In this document: positions 56,543 to 64,000 of the stretch, piece by piece | Layout of the letters: every line of letters starts with the position of its first letter | Position numbering within the stretch: the stretch's first letter is position 1 | NCBI GenBank assembly: GCA_035771165.1 | Contig: JAWNZC010000100.1 | Location: forward strand, 2,087,001-2,151,000 | Reading direction: 5' to 3' | DNA length: 64,000 bases | From: Paragorgia papillata | Taxonomy: Eukaryota; Cnidaria; Anthozoa; Scleralcyonacea; Coralliidae | Program-made: the position numbers and the translations under genes | The notes under the pieces: generated by a model | The model's input: the letters and a program-made list of their open reading frames with translations, nothing else | What the model was told of the DNA's origin: nothing | The model's database searches: none

Positions 56543-58058
56543 TTTACAAAAGGAAGTTCTAGTTGTGTTTAAGTTTAACTTACTGTTTTTTTCGCCTGGA
56601 GGAACGCCACATATCTCTGGCTCGTCTGCTCTATCCAAGCAATCCGTCACACCATCGCAGGTAGAATTCCAAGAAACGCATCTGCCACTAGGACAATAAT
56701 ATTGACTTGATGAACAACCAAAATCTGCAAAAAGGAAAATATGAATCCTCACATTTGACAATTTTTATTCTAAAAGAGTGGCAAACAATATCCATATAAT
56801 AGTCCGAAGCTTTACATGCCAATCTATATACTGTAAATATAACATTATTTGTGGGTATACCCCTTATGGAAAAAATTACACACAGTCACTCAGCGGTGAT
56901 ACACTGTGTAAAACACACTGTGGAACACTGTGTCTTTATGCGTTTACTCTGTGTTAACACTGTGTTATCTGTGTCACTCAATTCAAAACGTCCCAATCAC
57001 ACATAGTCACTCAGTGATACACTGTGTAAAACACACTGTGTTCACGGCGAGGACACTATGTGTTTACTCTGCATGTGTTAACACTGTGTTATCTTAGTGT
57101 CACTCAGTTCAAAACGTATCAATTACACATAGTCCACTCAGTGATACACTGTGTAAAATACACTGTGGAACACTGTGTGTTAACATTGTTTTATCTCAGT
57201 GTCACTCAGTTCAAAACGTCTCAATTACACATAGTCACTCAGTGATACACTGTGTAAAACACACTGTGGAACACGGTGTGTTAACATTGTTTTATCTCAG
57301 TGTCACTCAGTTCAAAACGTCCTAATTACACATAGTCACTAAGTGATACATTGTATAAAACACACTGTGTTCACGGCGAGGACACTATGTGTTTACTCTG
57401 TGTTAACACTGTGTTATCTCAGTGTCACTCAGTTCAAAACGTCCTAATTATAGATAGTCACTCAGTGATACACTGTGTAAAACACACTGTGGAACACTAT
57501 GTGAGTGTTTACTCTGTGTCAACACTGTGTTCTCTCTCAGTGTCACTCAGTTCAAAACGTCCTAATTATACATAGTCACTCAGTGATACACTGTGTAAAA
57601 AACACTGTGGAACACTGTGTGTTAACATTGTTTTTATCTCAGTGTCACTCAGTTCAAAACGTCCTAATTACACATAGTCACTAAGTGATACACTGTGTAA
57701 AACACACTGTGGAACACTGTGTGTTTACTCTGTGTTAACACTGTGTTCTCTCAGTGTCACTCAGTTCAAAACGTCTCAATTTCACAGTCACTCTGTGTTA
57801 ACTCAGAGAAACACTGTGTAAAACACACTGTTTACACCGTGAACAATGTGTGTTTACTCTGTGTTAATACAGCATTCACCGCATGGATACTCTGTGAACA
57901 CGAGTTCACACTCTTGTTTATTACACACAGTGAACATCCTGTGCATAACACTGTAAACACACTGTGATCAACAGAATTACACGCAGTGTGATCCTAGAAC
58001 TTTTTCACAGTGTTAACATGCAATCTACATAGGGCAACACAGCATTTCATTCACACTG

Positions 58059-58141
<83 letters not shown>

Positions 58142-61100
58142 TACAAAAAAAAACTCACAAAAAAACACGGGCTAGTCTCACTATGTTTTACCGTGGTTTT
58201 ACACAGTGCCCAAAATGTAACAAACAGTACAGTGCACACACTGTTTATAGCAGAGTATTCCACGATGTTACAGTATAATCACACAGTCACTATTTTAAAT
58301 TGGGAACAATATAAGCTACCATACTAATAATTACTAATACACATGATGTGAAAAGAGATAGTGAAGTGAATACACATTGTAAATAATGTATTGTAGCACA
58401 GTATCCAACTAGATTAATACTGTATAGCTTACATCATGAACATGAAGGTAAAGCACTCACAAACATGTAATATTATAATATTTAGTAGCAACACTGTAAT
58501 TATGCATACGTATATAAAAAATTAATGCACACAGATATTACAATACGTGCAGCCATAATACATTGCCTAACAAAACTTTAAGCGTCACATGTACTGTAAG
58601 TAAGATTTGTTAACTTCTCTCTGTCAATCATATGTTTTTTGACATGTCTTTGATCTTTGCATTTTGGCTGAACTTGTTATTTCTGGGTAAAAGGCCAACA
58701 CAAACTCTAAATAAAAAGTTTGTCGCTGTAATCGATTACATTATACCTACAATAGTTCAACCCTGTTATCTGTATGGCTCGCGGTCAGAATCGCACCAAA
58801 AAATAAGGATTCTATTTCGACGGGCAGATAATTTTCAAATATAAACACATAAGTTCTAAATGTAGGAATGACCTACAACGACCTCCAATGATTTACAACA
58901 CCGACCTATACAGTACAATGACCTCATACATGCAACGACCAACAACGACACACAACGAACTCATACAATGACATACAAGACCTACAATGATCTACAACGG
59001 CCAAGAATGACCTAGTACTGTACAATTATCTACAACGTCTGACAGCGACCTACAACAATCTACAATGACCTACAGCGACCTCATACAATGACCTACAACG
59101 TCGAACAAGGACCCATACATCAGTACAGTCAAAATGTCGCTTTCATTACTGATTTTTTTAAACATTCATGGAGCAAAATTGACAGCATTTGACACACGGC
59201 GGATAAATACAGGCACAGTACCCTCTAAATTTATGCCTTAACTCATCCCTCTCCTAGGGCTTCCCCAGAGGTGAATAAAATCGTCTGGTGTTAGTCAGAA
59301 TAAAATACCAAAGACCGATTCAGACAGGAAAGTGTTAAGGAATGTTCAATGCTGTGAACACAGTAAACAGAATATTTCAAGCAGTACTAAAATAAATCTC
59401 TTTAATGGGAAGATTTTCACCAACATAGCTAAATGAAAGGTGTATATAAGCAACAAAACTTTATATAAAACTTATCTAGTAAGTACGCTATAATTACAGT
59501 ATTAGTTTTCCGAAGTCTTCCTTGCACACACAACATTAGTTGTCCCTAGTTCTCACAGACTATTTTTGTTAATGATGTTGTAAGTTGAAGTATACATGTA
59601 TGATGGAAGGTAATGCCTGTGAATGTACTCATTGTACTGGCTTGATTATTTTTCACTATTTATTAAGACTTTAGAAGGCAAAGAAATAGCAACTATACTT
59701 TGTTATCTCTTAAGACTTCGCGATATTTCCAAGTTTTGGGAGAGATTTTCTCGACCAGTGTTTTAGGCGGCTGTTTTCTCAGGCTATTCATATTCGTTAA
59801 TGAAAACTGTTTTACATCACACATTTTGATATCAGAAAACGTATTTTAACATTATGATACAACATTGAAAACTTAATGGATGATTTATTTTTAACTAAAC
59901 ATGAATGTCTTTAATGGAATTTATAAGGCGACTATTTTTACACCATTTCATTATTAGGAGGCAAAGAAATAATTTAGCAACTGTTGAAAACAAAAAAAAT
60001 GGAATATTGGAATATGTCAATGAATTACAATGAATTACTGTCGTGGCAATAGAAATTTCTGTAAAATATTGTTGCAATATATTCCTCAAGTTGAATAATT
60101 CGTTTGATAAGATTTGTGGACAACTTCCTATCTGGCATTGCGAACCGAACATGAAGAATGGGACAACTCATGGTAACCGTTACTGGGGAAGGTCAGCGGT
60201 TTTGACATTGTACATTGTACATTGTACATTGTACATTGGCAAATAATCTTATTTCTTATTGCAATTGGCTATTTAAGAACCAGAAACCAATTAAATTCAA
60301 AACAGGAAGTTAGCAATAATTTTCATCAAATGAATTGGTCAACTTGAGGAATATATTGCAACGTTACTTCAGGAACACTGCCACGACAGTAAGCTTATAT
60401 AAGAACCTTACTCACCAGTAACAGAAATTTGATTGGCATCACACAATCATTACAGTACTTGCAAAGTATGAAAGGATTGGACACAACTGACCAAGGCAAC
60501 CAAAAAGAGGAGGAAAATTAAACATATGTAAATATGCATAAAATATAATAATTATTTCATACTAGTGACGTCTAGCAGTCTGCGATAGAAATAAAGTCTA
60601 AAATGTCAAATACATGTAACAACGAAATAACTTATACCGAAGGAACCTCACCAAAGATTGGGAAAGAAGAAAAAATGACTTGAAACATACTTGTAAAAGA
60701 CCATTAACATTTATAAGAAGCTTGGACTTCAACACGACAGCCAACACTAATTTCATAGTATAAAATGTTTTACATGTATATTGGATAATCAAAAAGGAAA
60801 TTTACCCATTTCTTGAATATATTTGAACCTACAGGACTAGAAATCTGAGGATAATGGGATTTATGCAATAAACAATATTAAAACTACCTGTGTGTTGTTT
60901 GTGTCGCTACAACTCCCCCCGGTTCATAGTGGCTATTTTGTCACACATGGCACACGTGAAATGTCACACTCCAGCGATTAAAGAATCAGGCAATGTTCAT
61001 TAGAGGAACGTGATACGTGTCTGCTCAGAAGAGTGATGCAATATCCGTAACTTGTAGTCAGCGTTTCCTTGGCCCCGGGCTCAGCATTGTTGGCACCGTT

Positions 61101-64000
61101 TCTCGAGTGGTTCTTCACGTTTTTTTTATGCCTCGTATTTCCAAAAGTAATCAAGCATCTGCCTCATTAAACGAGCTCGTATCCTTAATGACAGAGCCCA
61201 CTTCCTCGCCAGTTCCACAGCCTATGGTGACATTAAACGGAGATTTGTCGTCGGCTTCTTTGCTGTCTTCGTTACCCTCGACTGCTTGGGTGTTTTGCCA
61301 ACAACAATAGCTGGTTCAGCTTCGGTGGTCGCCTCACATCCTGTCCAGCCGTCAATGGCTCAGCCTACAATGTTTGGGCTAAGGTTAGGTCCTCGACTGA
61401 CGTCGTCAATGTCGTTTTCCTCGTCTCTGGCTTCATCTTCGATGCAAACGAATTTTTGCGCCATTTTGCCAACAGCTGGTTCGCCATTCGTCTTTGGCAC
61501 AAGGCCCCTTACAGGTCCTCAGTCCTCTGTACCGCAGTCTCCCAGTGGTTTGACTTCGTTTCAAGGCCCATCCCAGTTTCCGTCATCGCGTGGTCCCACC
61601 TCAATGCTGCTGTCCTCCTTACCTGCCATGGCTTGGCCTTCCTCCACCACCGCTGGATCAACGTTTGTCCACCCAGGTCTACCAAATATTCCCCAGCCAC
61701 CATCACACCTCTGGTGCCAGGAGTGTGCAACAGCGCCTCCCCCTTTATCCGGTCCCACTTCTCTTCCTGGAATGGTTTCATCACCGGCCGTAGATCATTT
61801 ATCAGGTATGAACTTTCCTTCTTTGTTTGGTTCCGGGGGAAGTGAGGCGCTAGCCCCTGCCTCAGGGGCTTACCCTCCTCTCAGCACGGCCATTGTCTTT
61901 GGGCCTGAGTTCCACCCGATTCCTTACAAGGTTGTTGCCGCTATTACGTAGGGCCAATTTGTGGAACTTTCTGTACTGATCCGCACTCCTCCTGACGATC
62001 CGCCCTTCCCACTGTGACCATTGACGGTACCGTGGTTATTTCACCATCTATCGGCAAACGCCGCTAACCTCTTGACGTCATCCAGTGGATTCATCCGTTT
62101 GGCATTTACTCCGTGGCACTGTCAACTTCTTTTTCCCAGCGATCTCGTGATCTCATGCTCTAGCAGCTATTTATCCTCCGCACTTACTCTCAATTTGGCG
62201 GCTCATCTTGGCGCAGTTGCGGTGAGGCCTTCCACGCTGTCATTGGTTCACGTAGCCTACCACCTTCATCGACCACCTCGGCTGTTGCTTCTCCATCATC
62301 CAACCTCATCTGCCGTTCGTGGGACAGTGGAACATGTGCGGCCCCCCGTAAACCGTGTCGTTATTTGCGAGGTTCCATTCTGCGGGGGTGATCACCGACG
62401 TATATCCTGTCCCTCCGAGAAAGCTCCTTGGGTGAAGTCAAACGTCAACGCCGCGTGTAATTTACGTGCCTGTCGATGCAGTTGGCTTGCGCAGTCTTTG
62501 TATAGATTGCTCTTGTAACCCTTACGTGCAGCTATTTTGCAGCTGTTTTTTACATTGTTTCACGCAGTTTACGAGCTGTTTGCGTAGTTATGCAACTCTC
62601 GGCACGGCTCTTGGCGCAGCCTTGATTCATCTCGTGCAAATATTGTCCATACCTGCTTGCCGAGCTGTGTATAGTCAACGAAATCTCGATTTTGAGAGTT
62701 TATTTATTTGTTGACCATTTTATGACGTTTTTTGACGTAGAAAATTTCTACCTACAACTTACATCACATACGCCAGAGGGATTTGCTCTGATAAATTGCA
62801 TGTACGTTTGAACTTGGTCATCACCACGACGGCGATGGATTTTCTTAATTGGAGTTACCACGAGACAAGCCGTGCTGGTGAATGTGCTTCTTCTCTAGTA
62901 AACCTCTGAACACACTTGGAACTGTCTTACAATTTCGGTGAGGTACAAGTTGAGGTACATGTAAGATATTAGTTTCTACAACTGACAACTGTGTTTCTTG
63001 GTAGGAGATATTACGGTTGTTTTCTTTTATTTTTAGGTGTATATTGCCAATATTGGTGTGGTTCATTGTGTTTGTGCTGATCAGCATTCTGATCAGACGG
63101 TACTATCTGCGTGTGTGTATTTTTACTTATACAAATTCTGCAAAATAATCTGATGGGCTCAATGGTAAATTGCTGTATAATTTAATTAAAGCTCTAGATT
63201 TGTCAAAACATATTAACCACATGACATTGCATTGACAGTAGAGAAAAAGGCATGATTATTTAATATTTGTATATTAATTGTGGGTATATCCTGTCAAAAC
63301 CCCTGCCATATCATGTCAAGGGATAAGTTATGGTAACTTGTAGTTTTCAATTTTATAATTTAGTAATATAATTTAACAGTGGCGAAACTTTGGGCTAGGG
63401 TGCCCCTGGCCCAAACTGAAAAGTCCCCCCCCTCCCGGCCCTGGGGGACCATGCCCCAGAAGTGCATTTTCGGCGATTGCTGCGAGGAATTTTACAAAAA
63501 AATTAATCGGTATAACAAGGGGAAATTCATCATTATATCAAACGTTTGTTAGATTATGAGAATATTTATCAACCCGTCATGCGTTGATACCGGCAGGCGA
63601 AGCCGTGTTACATCAAGAATATAGTCACTGACGAAAATACCCTAATCACGTATAAACACCGGGTTTTTTTACAAACAAAACAAAACAAAACAAAACAAAA
63701 CAAAACAAAACAAAACAAAACAAAACAAAACAAAACAAAACAGGCTAACCTGGCTCTTACACTGCTGCAATTAAAATAAAAAATCAAACATTTTGTTTTT
63801 ATGATTTGGGTGAACACAAAAAAGGTTAGTCTAAATGCTATACCTGAGATAATACAGGTCTTTTGACAATACACTTCACCTTTATAGTTTATATCCCGCC
63901 GTTTGACAGAGAAAACTTCATGATGGACTGGGCATCGGCAAAAACGGTAATTTGACAGTGAGCAAAAGGCCTGGGACAAGCAGCAGAATAGAAATCCATT
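47500..64000 (-). CDS. Extracellular LDLa/MAM-domain protein gene (host gene, partial, multi-exon)
   Basis: Six minus-strand exons with agreeing splice phases: 64000-63844 (Cys-rich), 56724-56584 (LDL-receptor class A), 56035-55958 (start of a MAM domain), 51935-51792, 49743-49481 and 47586-47500 (together one full MAM domain, ~164 residues). All listed exons are open and have AG acceptors and GT donors. MAM and LDLa modules are secreted or membrane-bound adhesion and ligand-binding modules with disulfides, common in cnidarian surface and matrix proteins. The first MAM lacks a visible middle and end, so exons were missed or that domain is broken. Both gene ends lie outside what I can see. Introns are filled with satellites, MITEs and a DIRS relic. 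Confidence 0.75.
48631..49034. mobile_element. ~400-bp TIR element in a MAM-gene intron
   Basis: CTCGATTTCCAGCCGTATCT at the left matches the complement of the right end (CTCGATTTTCAGCCGTATCT). Similarity covers ~65 bases through ACGGCTGG. No transposase. Confidence 0.75.
49069..49246. mobile_element. ~180-bp foldback MITE
   Basis: ACCTTATTAGAAAATGGCCG and CATATAAATTAGCCCTTATG are mirrored on the right by CATAAGGGCTAATTTATATG and GGCTATTTTTGAATAAGGT. The arms are ~75 bases. Confidence 0.85.
49481..49743 (-). CDS. MAM exon: central part
   Basis: 263 bases, phase 1 to 0: GRYMFIEASPPRVAGDIAQL, then CFTFYYHMFGKHIGNLSIY and ELLWTRNGL. These are the YMFIEAS..., C-x-TFYYHM-G and LW boxes of MAM. 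Acceptor TTCCAG|GA, donor CAT|GTTAGA. Confidence 0.9.
49800..50930. other. Intron sequence without a recognisable gene
   Basis: AT-rich. A worn Penelope-type end motif (TTGAGCTTTCGGCATGTTGA) lies at 49911-49930. Confidence 0.4.
50965..51005. repeat. (ACATGG/ACATGA)n short tandem repeat
   Basis: About seven hexamer copies. It produces a Cys/Pro/Val-rich spurious ORF on the minus strand. Confidence 0.85.
51792..51935 (-). CDS. MAM exon: N-terminal part
   Basis: 48 codons, phase 1 to 1: GGCDFEDGFCYWRQSGL, DDFDWSINNGDT, QTGPGVDHTTY. The CDFEDG, DDFDW and TGP-DHT boxes are diagnostic for the start of MAM. Acceptor TTTAAAG|GT, donor GCAG|GTTAAC. Confidence 0.9.
52100..52775 (+). other. Possible solo LTR
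   Basis: A TATA-like box (GGGATAAAAGG, ~52252) and AATAAAG (52739) lie in an ORF-poor stretch, followed shortly by GGCGACGAACG, which resembles a primer-binding region. No TG/CA ends or target duplication were confirmed. Confidence 0.25.
52960..53760. other. No gene seen
   Basis: AT-rich intronic DNA. TTGGTTA/TAACCAA motifs recur at 53015-53175, a weak inverted pattern. Confidence 0.35.
53826..54385. repeat. ~265-bp direct duplication
   Basis: 53828-54080 and 54117-54385 share AACTAATGTTTCAAGTGTAC, AATCAACTGTACTTGGCACT and GAACGAAAGCGATATAGTGT in order, with indels. Confidence 0.85.
54500..54915. repeat. Degenerate tandem repeat with TGTCGCTCTGATCG and CAGCGCGAAC
   Basis: Three to four copies of ~80-130 bases. 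TTTAAAATCACTTC and ATGTCGCTCTGATCG recur. Confidence 0.65.
54920..55720. other. No gene seen; short AACTT/AACCT repeat at 55021-55051
   Basis: Includes several ACTGAAAG-GCGGCCG repeats near 55300-55365. Hydrophobic ORFs here are T-rich artefacts. Confidence 0.4.
55722..55806. repeat. Dispersed repeat, copy 2 (GC-rich palindrome)
   Basis: GTCGAGATTAGCACCCTCAC then CGGGCTTCGGGCGTTCGGCC; about 90% like 35610-35702. Both copies are preceded by an ACGCGTG-type motif. Confidence 0.75.
55958..56035 (-). CDS. Exon with the start of a MAM domain
   Basis: 26 codons, phase 1 to 1: KRACRLNDMGCSTDFKNNTL then CGYNT. The C-x-DF-x-NNTLCGY pattern opens a MAM domain. Acceptor TTTTTTAG|GT, donor ACAG|GTATCA. 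Confidence 0.7.
56464..56541. repeat. (TA)n microsatellite
   Basis: About 39 TA units, immediately downstream of the LDLa exon on the coding strand. Confidence 0.95.
56584..56724 (-). CDS. LDL-receptor class A exon
   Basis: 47 codons, phase 1 to 1: GCSSSQYYCPSGRCVSWNST, then CDGVTDCLDRADEPEIC. Six Cys with the DCxDxxDE calcium site (D-x-x-D-E) are intact. Acceptor TTTTGCAG|AT, donor AACA|GTAAGT. Symmetric 1-1 phase is usual for this module. Confidence 0.92.
56878..57990. repeat. ACACTGTG satellite, ~100-122 bp units, about eight copies
   Basis: CACTCAGTGATACACTGTGT, AAAACACACTGTGGAACAC and GTGTCACTCAGTTCAAAACG recur in order. The unit is full of ACACTGTGT/ACACAGTGT near-palindromes. Unit length varies because a GTGTTTACTCTGTG piece is gained or lost. 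Confidence 0.92.
58059..58139. repeat. (TA)n microsatellite
   Basis: About 40 TA units inside the end of the ACACTGTG satellite. Confidence 0.95.
58145..58860. other. No gene seen
   Basis: AT-rich intronic DNA. Worn ACACAGTG motifs continue to about 58280. Confidence 0.4.
58866..59112. repeat. Short tandem repeat, ~10-11 bp (TGACCTACAAC)
   Basis: About 20 imperfect copies, with ACGACCTCATACAATGACCT as a higher-order variant. Confidence 0.85.
59235..59338. mobile_element. Third locus of the TTAACTCTTTC-type palindromic module
   Basis: AACTCATCCCTCTCCTAGGG, CTTCCCCAGAGGTGAATAAA and ATCGTCTGGTGTTAGTCAGA are the complement-oriented counterpart of 46529-46626. Confidence 0.7.
59345..60030. other. 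No gene seen
   Basis: AT-rich intronic DNA without repeats of note. Confidence 0.4.
60033..60394. mobile_element. ~360-bp TIR element
   Basis: TTACTGTCGTGGCA at the left matches TGCCACGACAGTAA at the right. Subterminal GCAATATATTCCTCAAGTTG is also inverted (60074-60095 against 60341-60362). A heptamer run (ACATTGT)5 lies inside at 60204-60238. Confidence 0.7.
60400..61100. other. No gene seen
   Basis: AT-rich DNA before the DIRS-type relic. Confidence 0.35.
61128..62480 (+). pseudogene. DIRS-type (tyrosine-recombinase) retroelement gag, frameshifted
   Basis: The start MPRISKSNQASASLNELVSL is in one frame to ~61310. It is followed in another frame by a long Ser/Pro/Thr-rich segment (61286-61951) ending GPEFHPIPYKVVAAI, like the GPGxxPIPxKLV motif I know from such gag proteins. 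After a TAG, other frames give GQFVELS, VIQWIHPFGIYSVALST, RSRDLM, QLFILRTYSQFGGSSW (the conserved core), and near 62330-62410 a worn CCCH-like knuckle (QWNMCG...RFHSAG). Gag packages the element RNA. At least four frame changes and several stops show it is dead. Composition is markedly more GC-rich than its surroundings. The order of motifs supports the family; the exact group is uncertain. Confidence 0.5.
62500..63360. other. No gene seen
   Basis: May contain more of the retroelement at its start. The rest is AT-rich without features. Confidence 0.35.
63379..63470. mobile_element. Possible hAT-type terminus (CAGTGGCGAAAC)
   Basis: CAGTGGCGAAACTTTGGGC begins like common hAT ends and is followed by C- and G-rich patches (CCCCCCCCTCCCGGCC). 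No matching right end in the window. Confidence 0.3.
63674..63741. repeat. (AAAAC)n microsatellite
   Basis: About 13 pentamer units. The complement produces a spurious Phe/Val/Leu/Cys-repeat ORF that is joined to the Cys-rich exon on its right. Confidence 0.95.
63844..64000 (-). CDS. Cys-rich extracellular exon, 5' end beyond the window
   Basis: The minus-strand frame reads CCLSQAFCSLSNYRFCRCPV, then HHEVFSVKRRDINYKGEVYC and QKTC, before donor TCAG|GTATAG (phase 1). The cysteine spacing resembles EB or EGF-like modules. The phase-1 donor fits the LDLa exon 7 kb downstream. It is probably an upstream exon of the same gene. Confidence 0.45.

Noticed and set aside
56430..56699. Ile/Tyr-repeat ORFs at the TA tract, also near 35.5 and 58.1 kb
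   Set aside because: Pure (TA)n translated as IYIYIY; only the LDLa part on the minus strand is real.
63608..63843. FVLFC-repeat ORF extending from the Cys-rich exon
   Set aside because: It is the (AAAAC)n microsatellite read on the minus strand, past a good splice donor at 63844.

Overview
This window looks like nuclear DNA of a non-bilaterian metazoan, most likely a cnidarian. It is AT-rich, has short GT-AG introns, and is packed with decayed transposons, foldback elements, minisatellites and TA microsatellites. The families I recognise (THAP genes, P2X7-like N-termini, KIAA1958/Crypton-like recombinases, OTU plus TTF-hAT proteins, a C2H2/SAP protein) are ones I associate with cnidarian genomes. 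That link rests on memory and was not checked by a search. I see no prokaryotic organisation, CRISPR array, tRNA gene or complete rRNA gene.

Layout. 0-2.6 kb: a frameshifted hAT-like transposase running off the left edge, then a broken first exon. 3.5-6 kb: an element with ~200-bp terminal inverted repeats carrying two convergent genes, a P2X7-like N-terminal ORF (+) and a three-exon THAP gene (-) with an in-frame stop. 6.1-8.3 kb: foldback repeats, a transposon protein fragment, and a ~55-bp minisatellite with a 410-bp TIR element inside it. 8.3-18.2 kb: little coding; an hAT-family terminus, a mariner-type deletion derivative (TA duplication), a 33-bp minisatellite and a Harbinger-type element (TAA duplication). 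18.3-19.9 kb: an orphan intronless ORF with one internal stop, between foldback palindromes. 20.9-24 kb: a decayed gene ending in C2H2 and SAP domains.

25.06-31.5 kb: a 6,444-bp hAT transposon with 16-bp terminal repeats and a perfect 8-bp target duplication (GCTATAAC). It has an intact 894-codon ORF and an upstream two-exon OTU-like ORF one frame away. It sits inside an older Crypton/KIAA1958-like tyrosine recombinase pseudogene, whose halves lie at 31.5-32.4 kb and 24.97-25.06 kb. 33.35-33.58 kb: two tandem hammerhead-ribozyme-like motifs 193 bp apart, resembling a metazoan retrozyme. 34-39 kb: foldback repeats and a ~122-bp CG-rich satellite. 41.6-44.7 kb: a non-LTR retrotransposon (-) split by a ~1.1-kb TIR element with a two-exon mini-ORF. 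45.2-45.9 kb: a Penelope-like element 3' end with a GIY-YIG nuclease and a hammerhead-like motif.

47.5-64 kb holds the only probable host gene. It is a minus-strand, multi-exon extracellular protein gene with a Cys-rich exon, an LDL-receptor class A exon and MAM exons, all with matching splice phases. Its large introns contain satellites, MITEs, TA tracts and a decayed DIRS-type gag. Apart from this gene and the hAT ORF, nearly every coding region is interrupted, so the window reads as a stratigraphy of nested and decaying mobile elements. All family names come from motif reading; no database search was possible.
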